Positions 11,526 through 22,975 of a stretch of DNA of 64,000 nt are shown piece after piece (within the stretch, counting starts at the first letter, position 1; each line of letters begins with the position of its first letter). Location of the stretch: contig JAQMRL010000005.1 of NCBI GenBank assembly GCA_035578175.1, positions 55,409,722-55,473,721 of the forward strand, written 5' to 3'. The notes under the pieces were generated by a model. The model was not told where the DNA came from. It worked only from the letters and a program-made list of their open reading frames with translations, and ran no database searches. The position numbers and the translations under genes were made by a program. The stretch is from Catonia carolina (lineage: Eukaryota > Arthropoda > Insecta > Hemiptera > Achilidae).

Positions 11526-11712
11526 GTTGCTGAAAGCGCTGTGGTAGAGGGCGGTTATTGGTTTTGGCCTTGGTGACAAAGGCCTCTGTCGGTACGCCGC
11601 CACAAGTCTACCATCCCCTTTTGGAACTATTGGCGGCTCCCTCTGTCGTTACGTCAGAAGCTTTGATAGCCGGCAGCACAGTACCTAATCAAAGGGGCTA
11701 CGGTGACACTAT

Positions 11713-12309
11713 TATTAATAATTATCTGTTATTTTACTTGTCTGTTAGCTTGGTGGTTTTTCTTGTTGTTTGTGTTTATTTTCTTTCTCCTTGTTATCTT
11801 TCCACGCTGTAGGTGTGCTATCATTGCCAATCCCTGCACAAGTTTACTTATAGGCTTAACAGGCATATGTAGTTAAGTTGTTAGTTAAGTGTTTTTCTTT
11901 TGACTTCCCCTGGATTTACGTCCCGGTAGGTAAGTGCAGCGTTTTCAAGGAATTCTATCTGTTGCTGCACTTCTTCAACTCATGTAGGTCGTCCCCGCTA
12001 GTTTCTTTCATGGAGGTTAGAATGGTTGAAAGGGTGAGTGGAGGCCATCAACCCCTAATAATCAATTAAATCATATACTTTCTTTTGTTTCTGTTTTATA
12101 TTGTCTTGTCATAATAGGTTGTTAAACTGTTGCAGACAATTAAATTTAAATAAATAAATGGCCAGGGTTTAGTAACATTTTAATATTGGAGAGAAGAACG
12201 GGCACTTATACTATTTTGTTTCTGAAATGATTAGTGATGGTAAGACCCAATGAAGATAAAAGTTTTATTTTTTTAGTTTTATTCTTTTAAATTTATTAAA
12301 ACCAAAAAA
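11713..12309. other. no recognised feature
   Basis: Mixed AT-rich sequence; the frame at 11878-12069 shows no family resemblance. Confidence 0.4.
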
Positions 12310-12713
12310 TGCCCATCACGGTCAGGTGGAGTGTTAAATTAATTGCACTAAATCTGCTGGTTGTAGGGCTTCAAAAAATAGTTCTGTTTCTTATCACATG
12401 GTCAGCCAATTATATGACTGAACTATTTAAGAATAGAAGAGATAGAGGTGTAAAAGACACTATTCAGAATTATCTCCTCAGAGAGTCATGAATTTCATTA
12501 TATGCAGCCAGACCTTGTGGTGGTTGAAATGAAGGTGTCATCTGTAGGGTGGAAAATTCGTGCTTTTCAGAAAGCCTGGCATGCTGATAAGCATACTCTT
12601 TCAACTCAGTGAGGAATCCAATAGTAAATCATTTCACTCCTCGGTTTAACTTAGTAAAACCTCTAGACTTCTAGAGGTTCAAACCAACCTTTCGGCGTTG
12701 ACCTGAACAACAA
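12310..12713 (+). repeat. T retroposon, near full length
   Basis: It runs from 'gcccatcacggtcaggtgga' to 'ttgacctgaacaacaa'. The flanks share 'aaaacca' on both sides, a probable target duplication. The terminal hairpin is damaged (ccaacc/ggcgtt). Confidence 0.8.
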
Positions 12714-13524
12714 AACCAGAAATGTTCTTTTTAAAATTTTGGTTTTGTGATATTATGTTAAATTTTTTTATGAAAGGTCTTTAATAACCTTGAATTTTTT
12801 TTAGGAATTTTAAATCTCTTTGTATTATTACTACAGATCCCACTGATGCTAGTTATAATATTGTGCGCAGCGTGATTGGAAAATCTTGTCTAGTACAACA
12901 TAACTTGTTGTTCTCTTTTTATAAAATAGATTAATTAACTGATTTAAATCAAGTTGATATTTAATTTAAGTGATTTCTTGGAATTAAATTATAGAGTATT
13001 TTTTTAATGAATACTGAAATAGTAAAATTGGCAAATTTGGCACTTTAAAGTGTACCATTACGTTGCAATTTGATGAGTGGAATATTTATAGAGGTCGTAG
13101 ACCTTTTTTAAATCATTTCCCGTCTTATACTCGGACGTATACTTTGTCTCTTCCTAACGTATTTTCTCTCATCAACAAATTTACTTCTTCAATTTCTCAC
13201 CTCACTTTTTTTATCTCACCTAAATGTACAATTTGTAGTGTTTCATCATGTTTAACACTAAAAGTAAAGTACATTATTTATATTTAAACTTAAGTTAAAC
13301 TACAAAGTTGTTTTTCTTTTTTAAGCCTTTAGTTCATCGCCCTTATTTGTATTACTGCGTGTACTTTGGTGTACATAAATACAAGAGTCCTCACTATCTC
13401 AGTCATAGAAAATTCTTTATCTTCTCTCAAACAATGTTAATTTTAGGGATTTTCCACTTATCGAAAAACTAAAAAACCACAGATATTCTAATCTTATTTT
13501 TTCTTGTACTTTTTATTTATTTTT
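12714..13524. other. AT-rich sequence, nothing recognised
   Basis: The frame at 13063-13287 (plus, 74 residues) has no recognisable family. Confidence 0.4.
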
Positions 13525-13655
13525 AATGTTTCCCTCGTACAAGGCCAATTTTAGACCTCATGAGGTGATTTTAGACGTTTCTAGAAGCTCTTTTTGCAGC
13601 CCACATTCTCAGCATTTGTTCACTGTAGGCTTTTGTTCTGTAGGCTTTAGAGAGG
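13525..13655 (-). mobile_element. LINE-F fragment
   Basis: 'gcccacattctcagcatttg' and 'ttcactgtaggctttt' repeat the LINE-F 3' coding end seen at 7170-7220. It abuts an L fragment. Confidence 0.6.
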
Positions 13656-13656
13656 T

Positions 13657-13735
13657 TGATTTTTATTTAGCATCATTCACTTAAAATTAGTTTATGATTT
13701 TCATCTTACATTGTTTACTAATGATTAAACATAGG
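13657..13735 (+). mobile_element. L fragment, left of the nest
   Basis: 'gaggttgatttttattt', 'catcattcact' and 'ttgtttactaatgattaaac' are the 3' quarter of L. The remainder of this host resumes at 15213. Target duplication AAACATAGG is at 13727-13735 and 15213-15221. Confidence 0.7.
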
Positions 13736-13935
13736 TTTTTTTGTCATCAGTCTCTCGACTGGTTTGATGCAGTTCTCCAACCTGTTATATCTTGCGCAAG
13801 CCATTTCATATCTACATACCTGTAACACCCTATATACATCATTTGTGATTTGCTTTATATAAACTCTAAACTTTGCCTTCCCCTACAATTCACTCCATCA
13901 ATATTCTTCTTCTTCTTCTTCAGCTTTTCCCTTCC

Positions 13936-14899
13936 TCAGGGGTCGCTGTTCCTTATTCTTCTCCTCCACTCTCTCCGATCCACCACATCCTCCTCGCTCA
14001 GGCCCTTCTCCCTCAGGTCGTCCGCCACGGCGTCTCTCCATCTTCTCCGGGGTCTCCCTCTCCCTCTCACCCCATCCACCACCAATCTATCCACAACCCT
14101 CCCCACATACTCCTCCTCCCTACGCATCAAATGTCCATACCACTGCAGTCTTCGTTCCTGAACCTTCTTGGACACTTCTATCACTCCCACAGACTCCCTT
14201 ATTACTTCATTCCGTATCCTATCTTTCCTAGTCTTTCCCTGCATCCACCTCAACATCTTCATTTCCGCAACCTCCAACTTGTTTCCCTGTCTCTTCTTCA
14301 TAGGCCAAGTTTCACTACCATATAACAATGCCGGTCTAATCACTGTCTGCCGGCCGCATTGGCGCAGTTGGTAACGTGCTCGCCTCTCATCATGCGGTCT
14401 TGGGTTCGAATCCCATTCAGGCACGGCATTTTTTCATACGTTACAAAAAATCATTTCATCATTCACCGTCTGCATTAGCAGTAATTGCAGAACAGTCGGA
14501 CGTTAAACCAAAAGAAAAAAAAAAAAAAAAGAAAAAAAAAATAATCACTGTCTTATATATCATTCCCTTCATTTTTGTCCCAATCCTTCTGTCACACAAT
14601 ACACCTGTCGTTCGCCTCCAGTTATTCCATCCAGCTTGTATTCTATGGTTAATTTCCTCCTCCAGTCCTCCACTCTCAGTTAGGCATGAACCAAGGTACT
14701 TGAAACACTTTACCCTTCTCACCACTTCATTCAGCAAACTCACCCCTCCACTCTTATCCTCACCTCCAAACCATAGGTATTCAGTCTTTTCCCTGCTGAT
14801 CCTCAGGCCTCCCTCCTCCAATACCTCTCTCCAACTTTCCAGTTTCCTCTCCACTATATCCCTGGTTTCTCCCACCAGCACAATGTCATCCGCAAAAAG
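13936..14899 (-). pseudogene. LINE-B reverse transcriptase C-terminal part
   Basis: Two open minus-strand pieces are separated by the SINE. The first (about 14560-14899) starts at LFADDIVLVGE, the RT metal-binding box, then LESWREVLEEGGLRIS and FKYLGSCLTESG. The second (13936-14330) continues with ALLYGSETW, MLRWMQGKTRKDRIRNEVI, LQWYGHLMRREEEYVGR and GRGRPRRRW. Apart from the SINE the frame is remarkably open, so this is the youngest LINE here. It lacks the endonuclease and most of the RT domain and cannot act alone. Confidence 0.85.
14349..14541 (+). mobile_element. tRNA-Met-like SINE inside LINE-B
   Basis: Exact 12-bp duplication 'taatcactgtct' at 14337-14348 and 14542-14553. The head has 'ggcgcagttggtaacg' (A box), an anticodon loop reading ctCATca, and 'ttgggttcgaatccc' (B box). 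The body 'tgcattagcagtaattgc' is shared with the copies at 29332 and 37730. It ends in an A-rich tail with interspersed G. Recent, nearly intact. Confidence 0.92.
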
Positions 14900-15239
14900 C
14901 ATTATCCACTCCATCAATATTACCCTCCATTATTGATAGACCAATACCTGGGTGTCTTAAGATATGCCCCACTAGCTTATCCCTTCTTCTGGTAAGATGG
15001 TTCCATATACTTCTTTTTTCATCCACTTGCCTAAGAACCTCTAAATTACTTATCTTGTCCACCCACCTAATCTTTAACATTTTCCTATTACACCACATTT
15101 CAAAAGCTTCTATCCTCTTCCTTTCTGCAGCCCTTATCACCCATGTTTCACTCCCGTATATTTCTACACTCCAAACATAGTGTTTTAAGAAATTTTCCCT
15201 AATCTGTAAATCAAACATAGGTTATATTTGTTATTATAT

Positions 15240-15475
15240 TAATTTAAAAGCCTAGTGTGAACCACTCACACAACTTTCTCTTTCCAATGTAAATAATGAA
15301 AAATATAACCCAACATTAGTAATAAAATATTACAAATAAACAAAAAACTAACCTCAAAAAAGATGACCTAATTTTATTCTTGAGTGAATGATGCAAAATT
15401 AAAACCAACCTTAGTTTGGCTTAATAATACGGAAAATCACTCCTTCTCGCTAAAATAGGCTCTGGAGAGAAAAAT
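15240..15475 (-). mobile_element. L fragment
   Basis: 'gtgtgaaccactcacac', 'actttctctttcca' and 'gtgaatgatgcaaaatt' are the L right end in reverse. The copy is truncated before the GT tract. Confidence 0.7.
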
Positions 15476-15489
15476 TGTTTAAATAAAAA

Positions 15490-15700
15490 TTGTCTCAACA
15501 TTCGTTCACTGTAGGCTTTTCTGTCCACCCGGTGTTCTGTTTTTGTTCTTCATGGAATTCTTAAGTCTGTAATTATTTGTCTGAATTTGGTTCCGTTCAT
15601 TAAGTTTTCACGGTTTATTCCAGTTTTCTCAATATCATTTCTGTCTTCTTTAAACCATTTATCCGACACTATAGGTCTATTCTTTTAAAGTTTGTTTTAT
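15490..15700 (-). mobile_element. LINE-F fragment
   Basis: 'attcgttcactgtaggcttt', 'ggtgttctgtttttg' and 'ccagttttctcaatatc' match the LINE-F tail at 7195-7345. Here the sequence continues into 'aaccatttatccgacac' without the hAT, which confirms the empty site. Confidence 0.75.
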
Positions 15701-16497
15701 CAACCGGTTGCCATCCGTTCTACGTGAATACCCTTAAAATTATTATCATTATTTCCCTATTTTACCAAAGAGCACAGTTTTAATAATCGGTTTGTGGGTT
15801 TTGTAAGTGCAAGTAAATATCATTAAAATTTTGACATCTTGTTACTAAAGTACCTTACAAAAGAACTGGAGTCTTGAAAATCGATATTAGTAGGCTATTA
15901 TTCAAGGGACACACAAAATTGAATTTCAAAGTAAAACCAGAAAAAGAAATTTACAAATTTATTTAGTGCATCCCTCTAAGTCTAGCAATAATCCAAGCGC
16001 AGCGCCGGCGTAATTTTCTTATTTATAATTTTGTTTATTAATTACACAAAATTTTATCAAATACGGACATAGGTTTTATCGTTTATGATTTCTTTTACAT
16101 TCCGAAGATTCTACGTGATCTGGACAACGTACATCGAATTGTTTTATATTTTTAAATCTTTTATAGTTGGGTGATCATCATTCCAAGTCACTGCCTTAAT
16201 ATTTATTACTTAACCTCAATATGGAATTTGTAACATATCACTAACTCTGCTAAACGGTGAACATAGAGTATTGTAAATAATGTATTAAGAGATTCTATCG
16301 AAAGGATTAGGTATTAGTGTTATGATAAAATTTTGTAACCCAATTTCAGTAGATCTCTACGTGCCTTCCATACTATAGTAAGAACAATTTCTTTAAAGAC
16401 TTTGCTATACGTACGTACATCCCTACACCCAACTAGCTGTGTCTGAATTGATCCCTTTCTCTAGACACACATAGGCCTATATACATTTTACGTTTCA
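15701..16497. other. AT-rich sequence, nothing recognised
   Basis: No long frame and no repeat match in the window. Confidence 0.4.
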
Positions 16498-16822
16498 GGG
16501 CTAAAAAATAGTTCTGTTTCTTACCATCAGCCAATTATATGACTGCGGCATTTAAGAACAGAAGAGATAAAGGTATAAGAGATACTAGTCAGAATTATCT
16601 TCTTTCAGAGTAATGAAATTCATTATACAGCCAGACTCTGTGGTCAATGAAGTGAAGGTGTCATATGTAGGGTGGAAAGTAGATATTTTTCAGAGGGCCT
16701 GGCTTGCTGATAACCATATTTTACCACTTAGTGAGTAAGGCAAAGCTTAACCACCTCACTTTTCGTTTTACGTAGTAGGACCTATGGGGTTCAAACCAGC
16801 CTTTCGGCTGATGACCTTACAT
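16498..16822 (+). repeat. T retroposon, 5'-truncated
   Basis: It starts at 'gggctaaaaaatagttctg' and ends 'cagcctttcggctgatgacc', with the terminal hairpin CAGCC-TTTC-GGCTG intact. Confidence 0.8.
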
Positions 16823-17261
16823 AACGAAACATGTTTTATATATTTACTTAAATAGCCTAGACGTCGTTTAAAACGCTGTGTAAATATAAAAGCTCTCTCT
16901 AACTGACTGATTGACCTACTAATTCATTCCTTACTGAATCGTAAATTTCAGTAACTCTGTGAATAGAATATACAGTAGGAAATAGAATGTACTTTTTGAT
17001 AATAAATTTACAACGAACAAAAAAGTGAAAAAAATTGGTGCGCTTAGTTGTCATATATGGATATAAACGCGGATGTGCCAGAAACAGACTGCAACATGCT
17101 AAAAAATTTATAAAGAAAATTTTAAGTTTTTCGACTGGTAAGGGAAGAAGATGACCGAAGAGAATGTAAAAATGAGGACCTGAATACTCTTCAAGACAAA
17201 GTTATCGGCAACATCTTTTTTATAAAATAAAAGATTAGGATGATTGGGGTACATTGAGAGA
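16823..17261. other. no recognised feature
   Basis: AT-rich, no frame or repeat recognised. Confidence 0.4.
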
Positions 17262-17395
17262 ATTTAATCCCTAAAGCGTGTACGTTGCAGTCGGTTCAAT
17301 TTAAGAACAATAAGCAACTAAATGATCCAATGAGATGAGGATGACATCTATGACGTGTAAATGAGGTGAAGTCGTGTACAGACTAAGGCCAATAA
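17262..17395 (+). repeat. S2 SINE fragment
   Basis: 'ccaatgagatgaggatgac' and 'atgacgtgtaaatgaggtg' match 49940-49975. The tRNA-like part is missing. Confidence 0.6.
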
Positions 17396-17407
17396 TTTAC
17401 GAGGGAG

Positions 17408-17497
17408 TGTTGTTTTTTAGGTCAACAGCCAAAGGCTGGTTTGAACCTCTAGGGGTTTTACTAAATAAAAACGAGGAGTTAGGTGGTTTTTTGTAAC
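17408..17497 (-). repeat. T retroposon 3' tip
   Basis: Only about 90 bp of the 3' end is left, including the hairpin CAGCC-aaa-GGCTG; strongly 5'-truncated. Confidence 0.7.
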
Positions 17498-18835
17498 TTT
17501 TAAACACTCTTTTGATTCATTTTACTAAAACTACCATCACTAAATTAACACTTGATTTTTAATTATAAGCTGAGATTATTAAGTCATTTAATTTAATAAT
17601 TTAGAAAGGAGATTTTAATTTTAATTAGCCAGTTTAATAATATTTACAAAAAGTAAGAATTTAATTATAAATGTTAACTTAATTGTCAATAGCAGTCAGG
17701 TTATAAACACATTTTTGGATAACTTGTTTTAGGGTTATTATCACATTTTACATTTATATTGCTACATGTTATAATGTTTCGATTTTGATGTATGTGAGAG
17801 GTTTATGAGAAAGCAAAAGCCCACCAAAAGTTGTAGAGCTACGCGAAGATGACATTACTTTTGATAATATCATGGTACGTTCAGATTTTACCGAAGAATC
17901 GAATCCTGAAAGAGTAGTTTATCGGTTCGCTATAACTTAACTAACGAGACGGTAAAATTTATTTTGTATTATTTTATTTGAAGCATTTTAACGCCTAATT
18001 TATGTTAAATCGATTTACCTCCCACGATGATGAGTATGATTATTTCGTAAGAGATTTATACTTCATTTTTGCAGGTCTATTTTAAAACTGGTCATTTGTT
18101 CTGACACTGTGTGGTTGTCATCCCGTACTGGGTTAAGGAATATAGTATTAAACAGCGTTAAGGAAAAATTATGTGATCGTCTCACTGCATATTTAACATG
18201 TTATGATGCCAAATGTAATTTGTTTTAACTATACGACAAATATTTTTATTGCTGCTCTAAAGACCTTTATTTTTGTACCTACTTCTTGTAACTATGTATG
18301 TTTCACCCAGTTTTATTTTGTTTCGAATTTTTTATGATACTTTCGTTAGTAGTTGCACAATAAAAATTAAAGTTAAGTTGTTCATTGAGGTTCGATTCTC
18401 TTGGAGTAATAATTAATAACTTCATTCAGGCACTTATCCTGAAATTGTTTTCAGTGGGGAAAATAAAATACTGTAAATGCACCCGTGCGTATGTGTCAAA
18501 ATTGTACGTAATCGGTGTGTTTTGAAATATTTTCGTTTATTTTTTTTGTATGTTATCTGAGTGCACTGATATCAAAACCGAATTAATTAGTTTTTTATCT
18601 GTCATCTTATTTCATTGAATTGTTTTAATATTTTTCGTAGTACAGAATGCCTTTTCTACGCTACATATTATAAAGTCACAGGAATTGTTGCAAGAATTAA
18701 TTGCGCAACTCCACTGCGAATACGCGCACCCTCAGCCGGTAAAATTAGAGGGGGTGCGTAGAGTAGGCCTATACCATATGTGGCAACTCTCCCGGATTTA
18801 CCCTAATGGGTTTTTCCATTAGTCAAAGGAGAGCC
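17498..18835. other. AT-rich sequence, nothing recognised
   Basis: No open frame of note and no repeat shared within the window. A GC-richer spot (18700-18760) has no identifiable element. Confidence 0.4.
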
Positions 18836-19777
18836 TTTTTTACTTTATCTTGCCTATATCAATACATAGGAAGGAAAGTATTGTTTTCATGTCGATTTTT
18901 CAAAAAAGAGTTTTCACCGGATCTACACGTTTTTAGACCCCCTGAACCCGAAAAACATGTTTTTAGCGATTGGTCTGTGTGTGTATGTGAACAGAATATC
19001 TCAAAAACGGAACATCGTACGAACTTTAAACTTGAAACTTAATTTAGATATTAGATATTACAACCGGACCCGACACGAACATTTTCATTAAAACCGGTCA
19101 ACCGGAAGTAGTAGTTATTCGTGTCATTTTTCATTTTTTGCGATTTTCTCTACAACGGCTCCTACGATTTTTTTAAAAATCGCCTCATTTACTAAATTTT
19201 TATGCTGTACTAGATAGGGTAGGCGCCATGTCTGCTGAAATTCTTGGGGAGGTTGTTTTCTTATAAAAAAATGTTTTTTAATTATTGCTGCTTTAATAGC
19301 CTATGCATTTTAGCGCAAAAATGTATAGCCCTATAATAAAAGTCGTAGAGAATTAAAAATCCTATAACTTTTATTCCAAACATGTTTTTAACGCTTAGTT
19401 TAGCGGTAATTAGTGATTTTCTATTGTTTTATGAAAATCAGTAAATAAATCGATTTTTTAAGACTAAATTATGCATTTTACGACAAAAGTGTATATAATC
19501 AAATTTATTGTAAATTAAATGATGTACAACTTTTATTCAAAGCATTGTTCTCTACAGAGCTTAGTTTATCGTGAAAGAGTCATTTTCCGTATTTTTAAGC
19601 CAAACTGAGATTGATTTTCATTTTGCGTCTTTCACTTACGATTAGAATTAGGTTATGTTTATTGAGGTTAGTTTTTTTGTTTACTTCTAATGTTTTATTA
19701 CTAATGCTAGGTTATACTGTTAATTATTTGTATTGGCAAGAGAAAGTCGTGTGAGTGTTTCACACCAGATTTTTTTA
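18836..19777 (+). mobile_element. L element 2
   Basis: Complete copy with left stem-loop, minimal GT tract (18974-18990), both internal duplicated blocks, right subterminal 'ggcaagagaaagt' and terminal stem-loop GTGTGA/TCACAC. The frame at 18806-19042 merely runs through the left end. Confidence 0.85.
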
Positions 19778-19781
19778 AATT

Positions 19782-19817
19782 GCCACCAGCCATGAGACGC
19801 GTTGTCTCATGAAAGGG
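19782..19817. repeat. short hairpin repeat, copy 2
   Basis: ATGAGAC-gcgtt-GTCTCAT with flanks shared with 6479-6510. It directly follows the L element. Confidence 0.55.
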
Positions 19818-20387
19818 ATTTTTGATTTGTTTCATTCAATTTCTGTTTTACCATAATTATGCATTTTTTGATGTTTTAATTTTAATTTTAAAAAAATTAA
19901 AATTTTTGAAAAGTATTTTGGGTCAACCTATTTAGTCATTCTATAGAAAGATGCTATAATTATTAAACAACATCGATTAGGTGAAAAGCGTTGTACGGTG
20001 ATCAGCTGATAGTTATGAATCGCCAAACTACACTGAAGATCTCCTTGTTTATGTTCAAGTCTACTCGAAGTCTGAAGTAAAGCAAAAGTAGCAAGTTGGA
20101 AGGTTGTCAATAGTACAGTAAACCCTCGTATTATGGACACCGGTTTTAACAGACTTTGGATACGACGGACAACTGTCCACTAAATATTTTAATCCGATTC
20201 ATTGTCACAGTGAATCTACTAGTGTGTTGCGTGTTAGTATTTTCTGCGTCTTTTCAATTCCATTTGATTAGGATTCACAGTTGCACGACATTGGCCCGTG
20301 TAAACGTGGGTCAGTACAAGTACTCGTCGCTACGCATTTGTTTTTTGGTTCATTTCAGTGATTGTTTTTGATTTTATTTTTAAAAAA
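19818..20387. other. AT-rich; possible pogo end at 20112
   Basis: 'cagtaaaccctcgtattatg' at 20113 resembles a pogo/Tigger terminal repeat with a TA before it. No matching right end was found, so this is weak. Confidence 0.3.
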
Positions 20388-20960
20388 TTATGTTTGTGTC
20401 TAAAATTGTGGTAGAAGATGTAGGGCTCGAACAAGTATCTAAATGCAATTATTTAGGTTGTGACATCGGGTTTGATCAAGATTTGGTTGGAGAAAAGAAA
20501 ATTGGCAAATTCCTAGCAGTGTGCGGCAATATTAGCAGAACCCTAGGCAGGAAAACAAGTTTAGAAACTCAGATAAAGTTTTACAAGGTGATAGCTACTT
20601 CAGCCCTACTCTGTGGAAGTGAGTCGTGGATTAGTACCAAACCACAGAAGAGTAGGGTACAAGCGGCAGAGTTGTAATTCCTGGGAAGAAAAAAATGTTG
20701 CAGCCATAAGGACCAACTAAGAAATGCATATGAACGGAACTGGATGTTTGCAACCTGAATGGGAAGATTGCAGAATAACGAAATCGATGGAAGGAACACG
20801 TAGAGAGAATGCCTGAGGAAGGATCCGCCTCAGTGTTTTGCAATACCGATTGACGGGGAGGACAGATTTTCAAGGCCACACAAAAGATGGCACTAAATTC
20901 AATAGTTTGTGGCTGTTGTGAGTCGAAATAGGAAGAAGCCTAATTCTTGATTTTGAGAAG
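20388..20960 (+). mobile_element. LINE-D RT relic
   Basis: The plus strand begins with a 95-residue open frame containing VSKCNYLGCDIGFD, ETQIKFYKVIATSALLCGSESW (the LYGSETW box) and KSRVQAAEL. After a stop, DQLRNAYERNW and RPHKRWH follow in mutated frames. The 3' text 'gaagcctaattcttgat' parallels the LINE-E ends at 42.7 and 49.0 kb, so D and E are related. 5'-truncated and dead. Confidence 0.75.
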
Positions 20961-21756
20961 AAAACAATTATGTTGTGGAGTATGGATTTAACTTCAGAGA
21001 TGTCCATCGTTGCTTACGTGATGTGTTCTTCAAGTGGTTCTTATTCATTAATGATTATGTGTATCTTTGCGTGGCATTTTTTGAGAGACGCTGTAACTTA
21101 CGGTGAAGTTTTGTCGGGAAGAAGCTGCTCCTTTTAAGTTTGTACAATAAAGCTATTTTCTATATTATATTATAGCTACATATATATTATACCTATATAC
21201 ATATACTGTATTTATAGCTATTTTACAAATCATATTGCTCCTATTTTTAGAAAAAATCAAAACATTTTTGGTCAAGATTCAAAGAACATGCTTAAAAAAA
21301 GAGGCCTACTTAACTTAAATTGTTACATTATTTATAGTTAAGTACCGTATTGTATTTGGTATATTTGGATGCTGCATTTGTACAGCCTATTTATAGATTG
21401 CAAGTGGTTAGTACAAGTATATTTAGTTTGTTTAATCCCAGATTGTACTTCATTCATGTTACAAACGAAAGTACTATAATTATTACAGCGCGACGATTTT
21501 AACTTACGTTCTGATAGATAAACAGTAACCTATTTAAGTATCTGCTATTAATTCTAATAAATATCGCATTACAAACACAGTTAAATCTTTATAAAATTGA
21601 ATTTATTTTAGATCAATTAAATTTGGTTAATTAATTATTGAAATTAACAAACAGGTTTTATCTTGTTCATTGATCGTATTAATTATAATAATCGTAAAAT
21701 ATTTTCTTAACTTAAAATGCAGTAGGCCTATCATATTTATAACCGAAAAACAATTA
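20961..21756. other. AT-rich sequence, nothing recognised
   Basis: It includes a TATA-type low-complexity run (21160-21220) that may be the tail of LINE-D. Confidence 0.4.
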
Positions 21757-21835
21757 AAAAATCTGGTGTGAAATACTCAATGGACTTTCTCTTGCCAATG
21801 CAAATAATCAACAATATAACCTAACAGTTACAACC
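21757..21835 (-). mobile_element. L right-end fragment
   Basis: 'aaatctggtgtgaaatactc' and 'ggactttctcttgccaatg' are the L right terminus in reverse. Confidence 0.7.
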
Positions 21836-22617
21836 TACAGTTTTTTGTTACGTTTGATAATATCCTTAGTAAAAGTAAAAGTTAAACTCATCTTACCATT
21901 ATGTACCATACTACTAATTTTACTAACGCTGATTATTTTTAGACCTCCTAAAGCACATTTAGATTAGAATAGTTAAAACATAGCAACTCCTTTTAGAATA
22001 ATAAGGTTACGCCCATTTCAAAACTGTTTCGTTAGATTACTTCTCTTTATAACACCATTACTAATTCCATCATGAAATATAAGTAAACTAATTTAATCAC
22101 ATACTTATCTAAAAATCAATTTACTAATTTCCTTTTTATTACAGGTTTTCGATGTATTTTTATTACTTTAGCAAAAATGAATTTAGGGAAATTTATTTTC
22201 CTGTTTGATTGTTTCTTTATGGATCGTGGAATTTTTTTCGCGATTTTTTCGTTGAAACTAAATTTTAAAAAATTATATCAGTTTTTATAAATACATTTAA
22301 TATACTTTCTCCTGAATACGCAGTTAATTAATTATTTATTACTTATCACTAAACACATCGTAAAAATTTTCTTTGTTCAATAATTTTTATTAGTGTTAAA
22401 CTATTTCAGTAAAAAATATCATAAAGCTGTAACAATTGTTTGTTTTTTAAAGAATACGGGGAGTAATTAAACTGTTTTAAGCAACTAGGTATGTCAACAT
22501 TTTTACAACTTAACCATGAATCAAAGCTTGGACATCAGATTATTTGATCGAACCATAAACTAAGGTAATAACGGTCATTTTTCGATTTGTCTAATTATTA
22601 TAAAATTTAAAAAGTTC
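21836..22617. other. AT-rich sequence, nothing recognised
   Basis: No frame or repeat recognised. Confidence 0.4.
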
Positions 22618-22975
22618 TCCTTCTTCTTCTTCTTCTCCTTCTACTTATCCTTCTTCTTCTTTTTATTTTTCTTCTTCTTCTTCTTATTCTCCTTTTCCTC
22701 TTCCTCCTCCTCCTCTCTCCTCCTCCTCCTTTTTTTCTTCTTCTCCTTTTTTTCTTCTTCTCCTTCTCCTTTCTTCTTCTCCTTCTTTTTCTCCTTTCCT
22801 CCTCCTTCGCCTCCTCCTCCTCCTCCTCAACCTTTTCTCTTCTTTTCCTCTTTCTCCTTCTTCTTCTTCTTCTTGTCCTTTCCTTCTCCTCCTCCTCCCC
22901 CTCCTTCTCCTCCTTCGTCTTCGCCTCCTCCTCCTCCTTCTTCTCTTTTCTTCTTCTCCTTCTTCTACCGCTTAC
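22618..22975. repeat. long polypyrimidine (CTT/CCT) tract
   Basis: About 350 bp almost purely C and T on the plus strand, built from CTT and CCT triplets with few purines. The proline/serine-rich frame at 22873-23067 is a by-product. Confidence 0.9.

Larger units (their letters stand above)
11080..11708 (-). mobile_element. solo LTR 1
   Basis: A 629-bp GC-rich block in AT-rich DNA. It is alignable end to end with the 630-bp block at 52401-53030. Ends are TATCACCGG (expected TGTCACCGG, one change) and CGGTGACA, that is, TG...CA with a short terminal inverted repeat. The 4-bp duplication CTAT (11076-11079, 11709-11712) fits a Gypsy-type LTR. Minus orientation is inferred from TATATAAAG at 11518-11525 and the stem-loop at 11131-11146. 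The 65-101 residue frames inside are not conserved between the two copies. Confidence 0.8.
13906..14906 (-). mobile_element. LINE-B, 5'-truncated, carrying a SINE
   Basis: Flanked by an exact 15-bp duplication 'cactccatcaatatt' (13891-13905 and 14907-14921). The minus-strand 3' end is a (GAA)n run, as in RTE-type LINEs. The 5' end stops just before the RT catalytic FADD box. The element is about 800 bp once the SINE is discounted. Confidence 0.9.
13736..15212 (-). mobile_element. LINE-A, 5'-truncated, carrying LINE-B
   Basis: Flanked by the exact 9-bp duplication AAACATAGG. It opens on the plus strand with a poly-T (minus-strand 3' tail) and the hairpin CAGTC-TCTC-GACTG. 14922-15212 encodes, on the minus strand, LYGSETW-like YGSETWVIRAAERKR, MLKIRWVDKISNLEVL and RRRDKLVGHILRHPG, the carboxy-terminal tail of an RTE-like RT. 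The catalytic domain is lost by 5' truncation. LINE-B is inserted in the 3' region. Confidence 0.85.

Noticed and set aside
11156..11603. Overlapping frames of 65-101 residues in the GC-rich block
   Set aside because: They lie in a solo LTR; the second LTR copy does not keep them.
11080..11708. A histone gene, because of the stem-loop
   Set aside because: No histone coding sequence precedes it; ends and 4-bp duplications show an LTR.
14349..14425. tRNA-Met gene
   Set aside because: It is the head of a SINE with a body, an A-tail and an exact target duplication; the same unit recurs at 29332.
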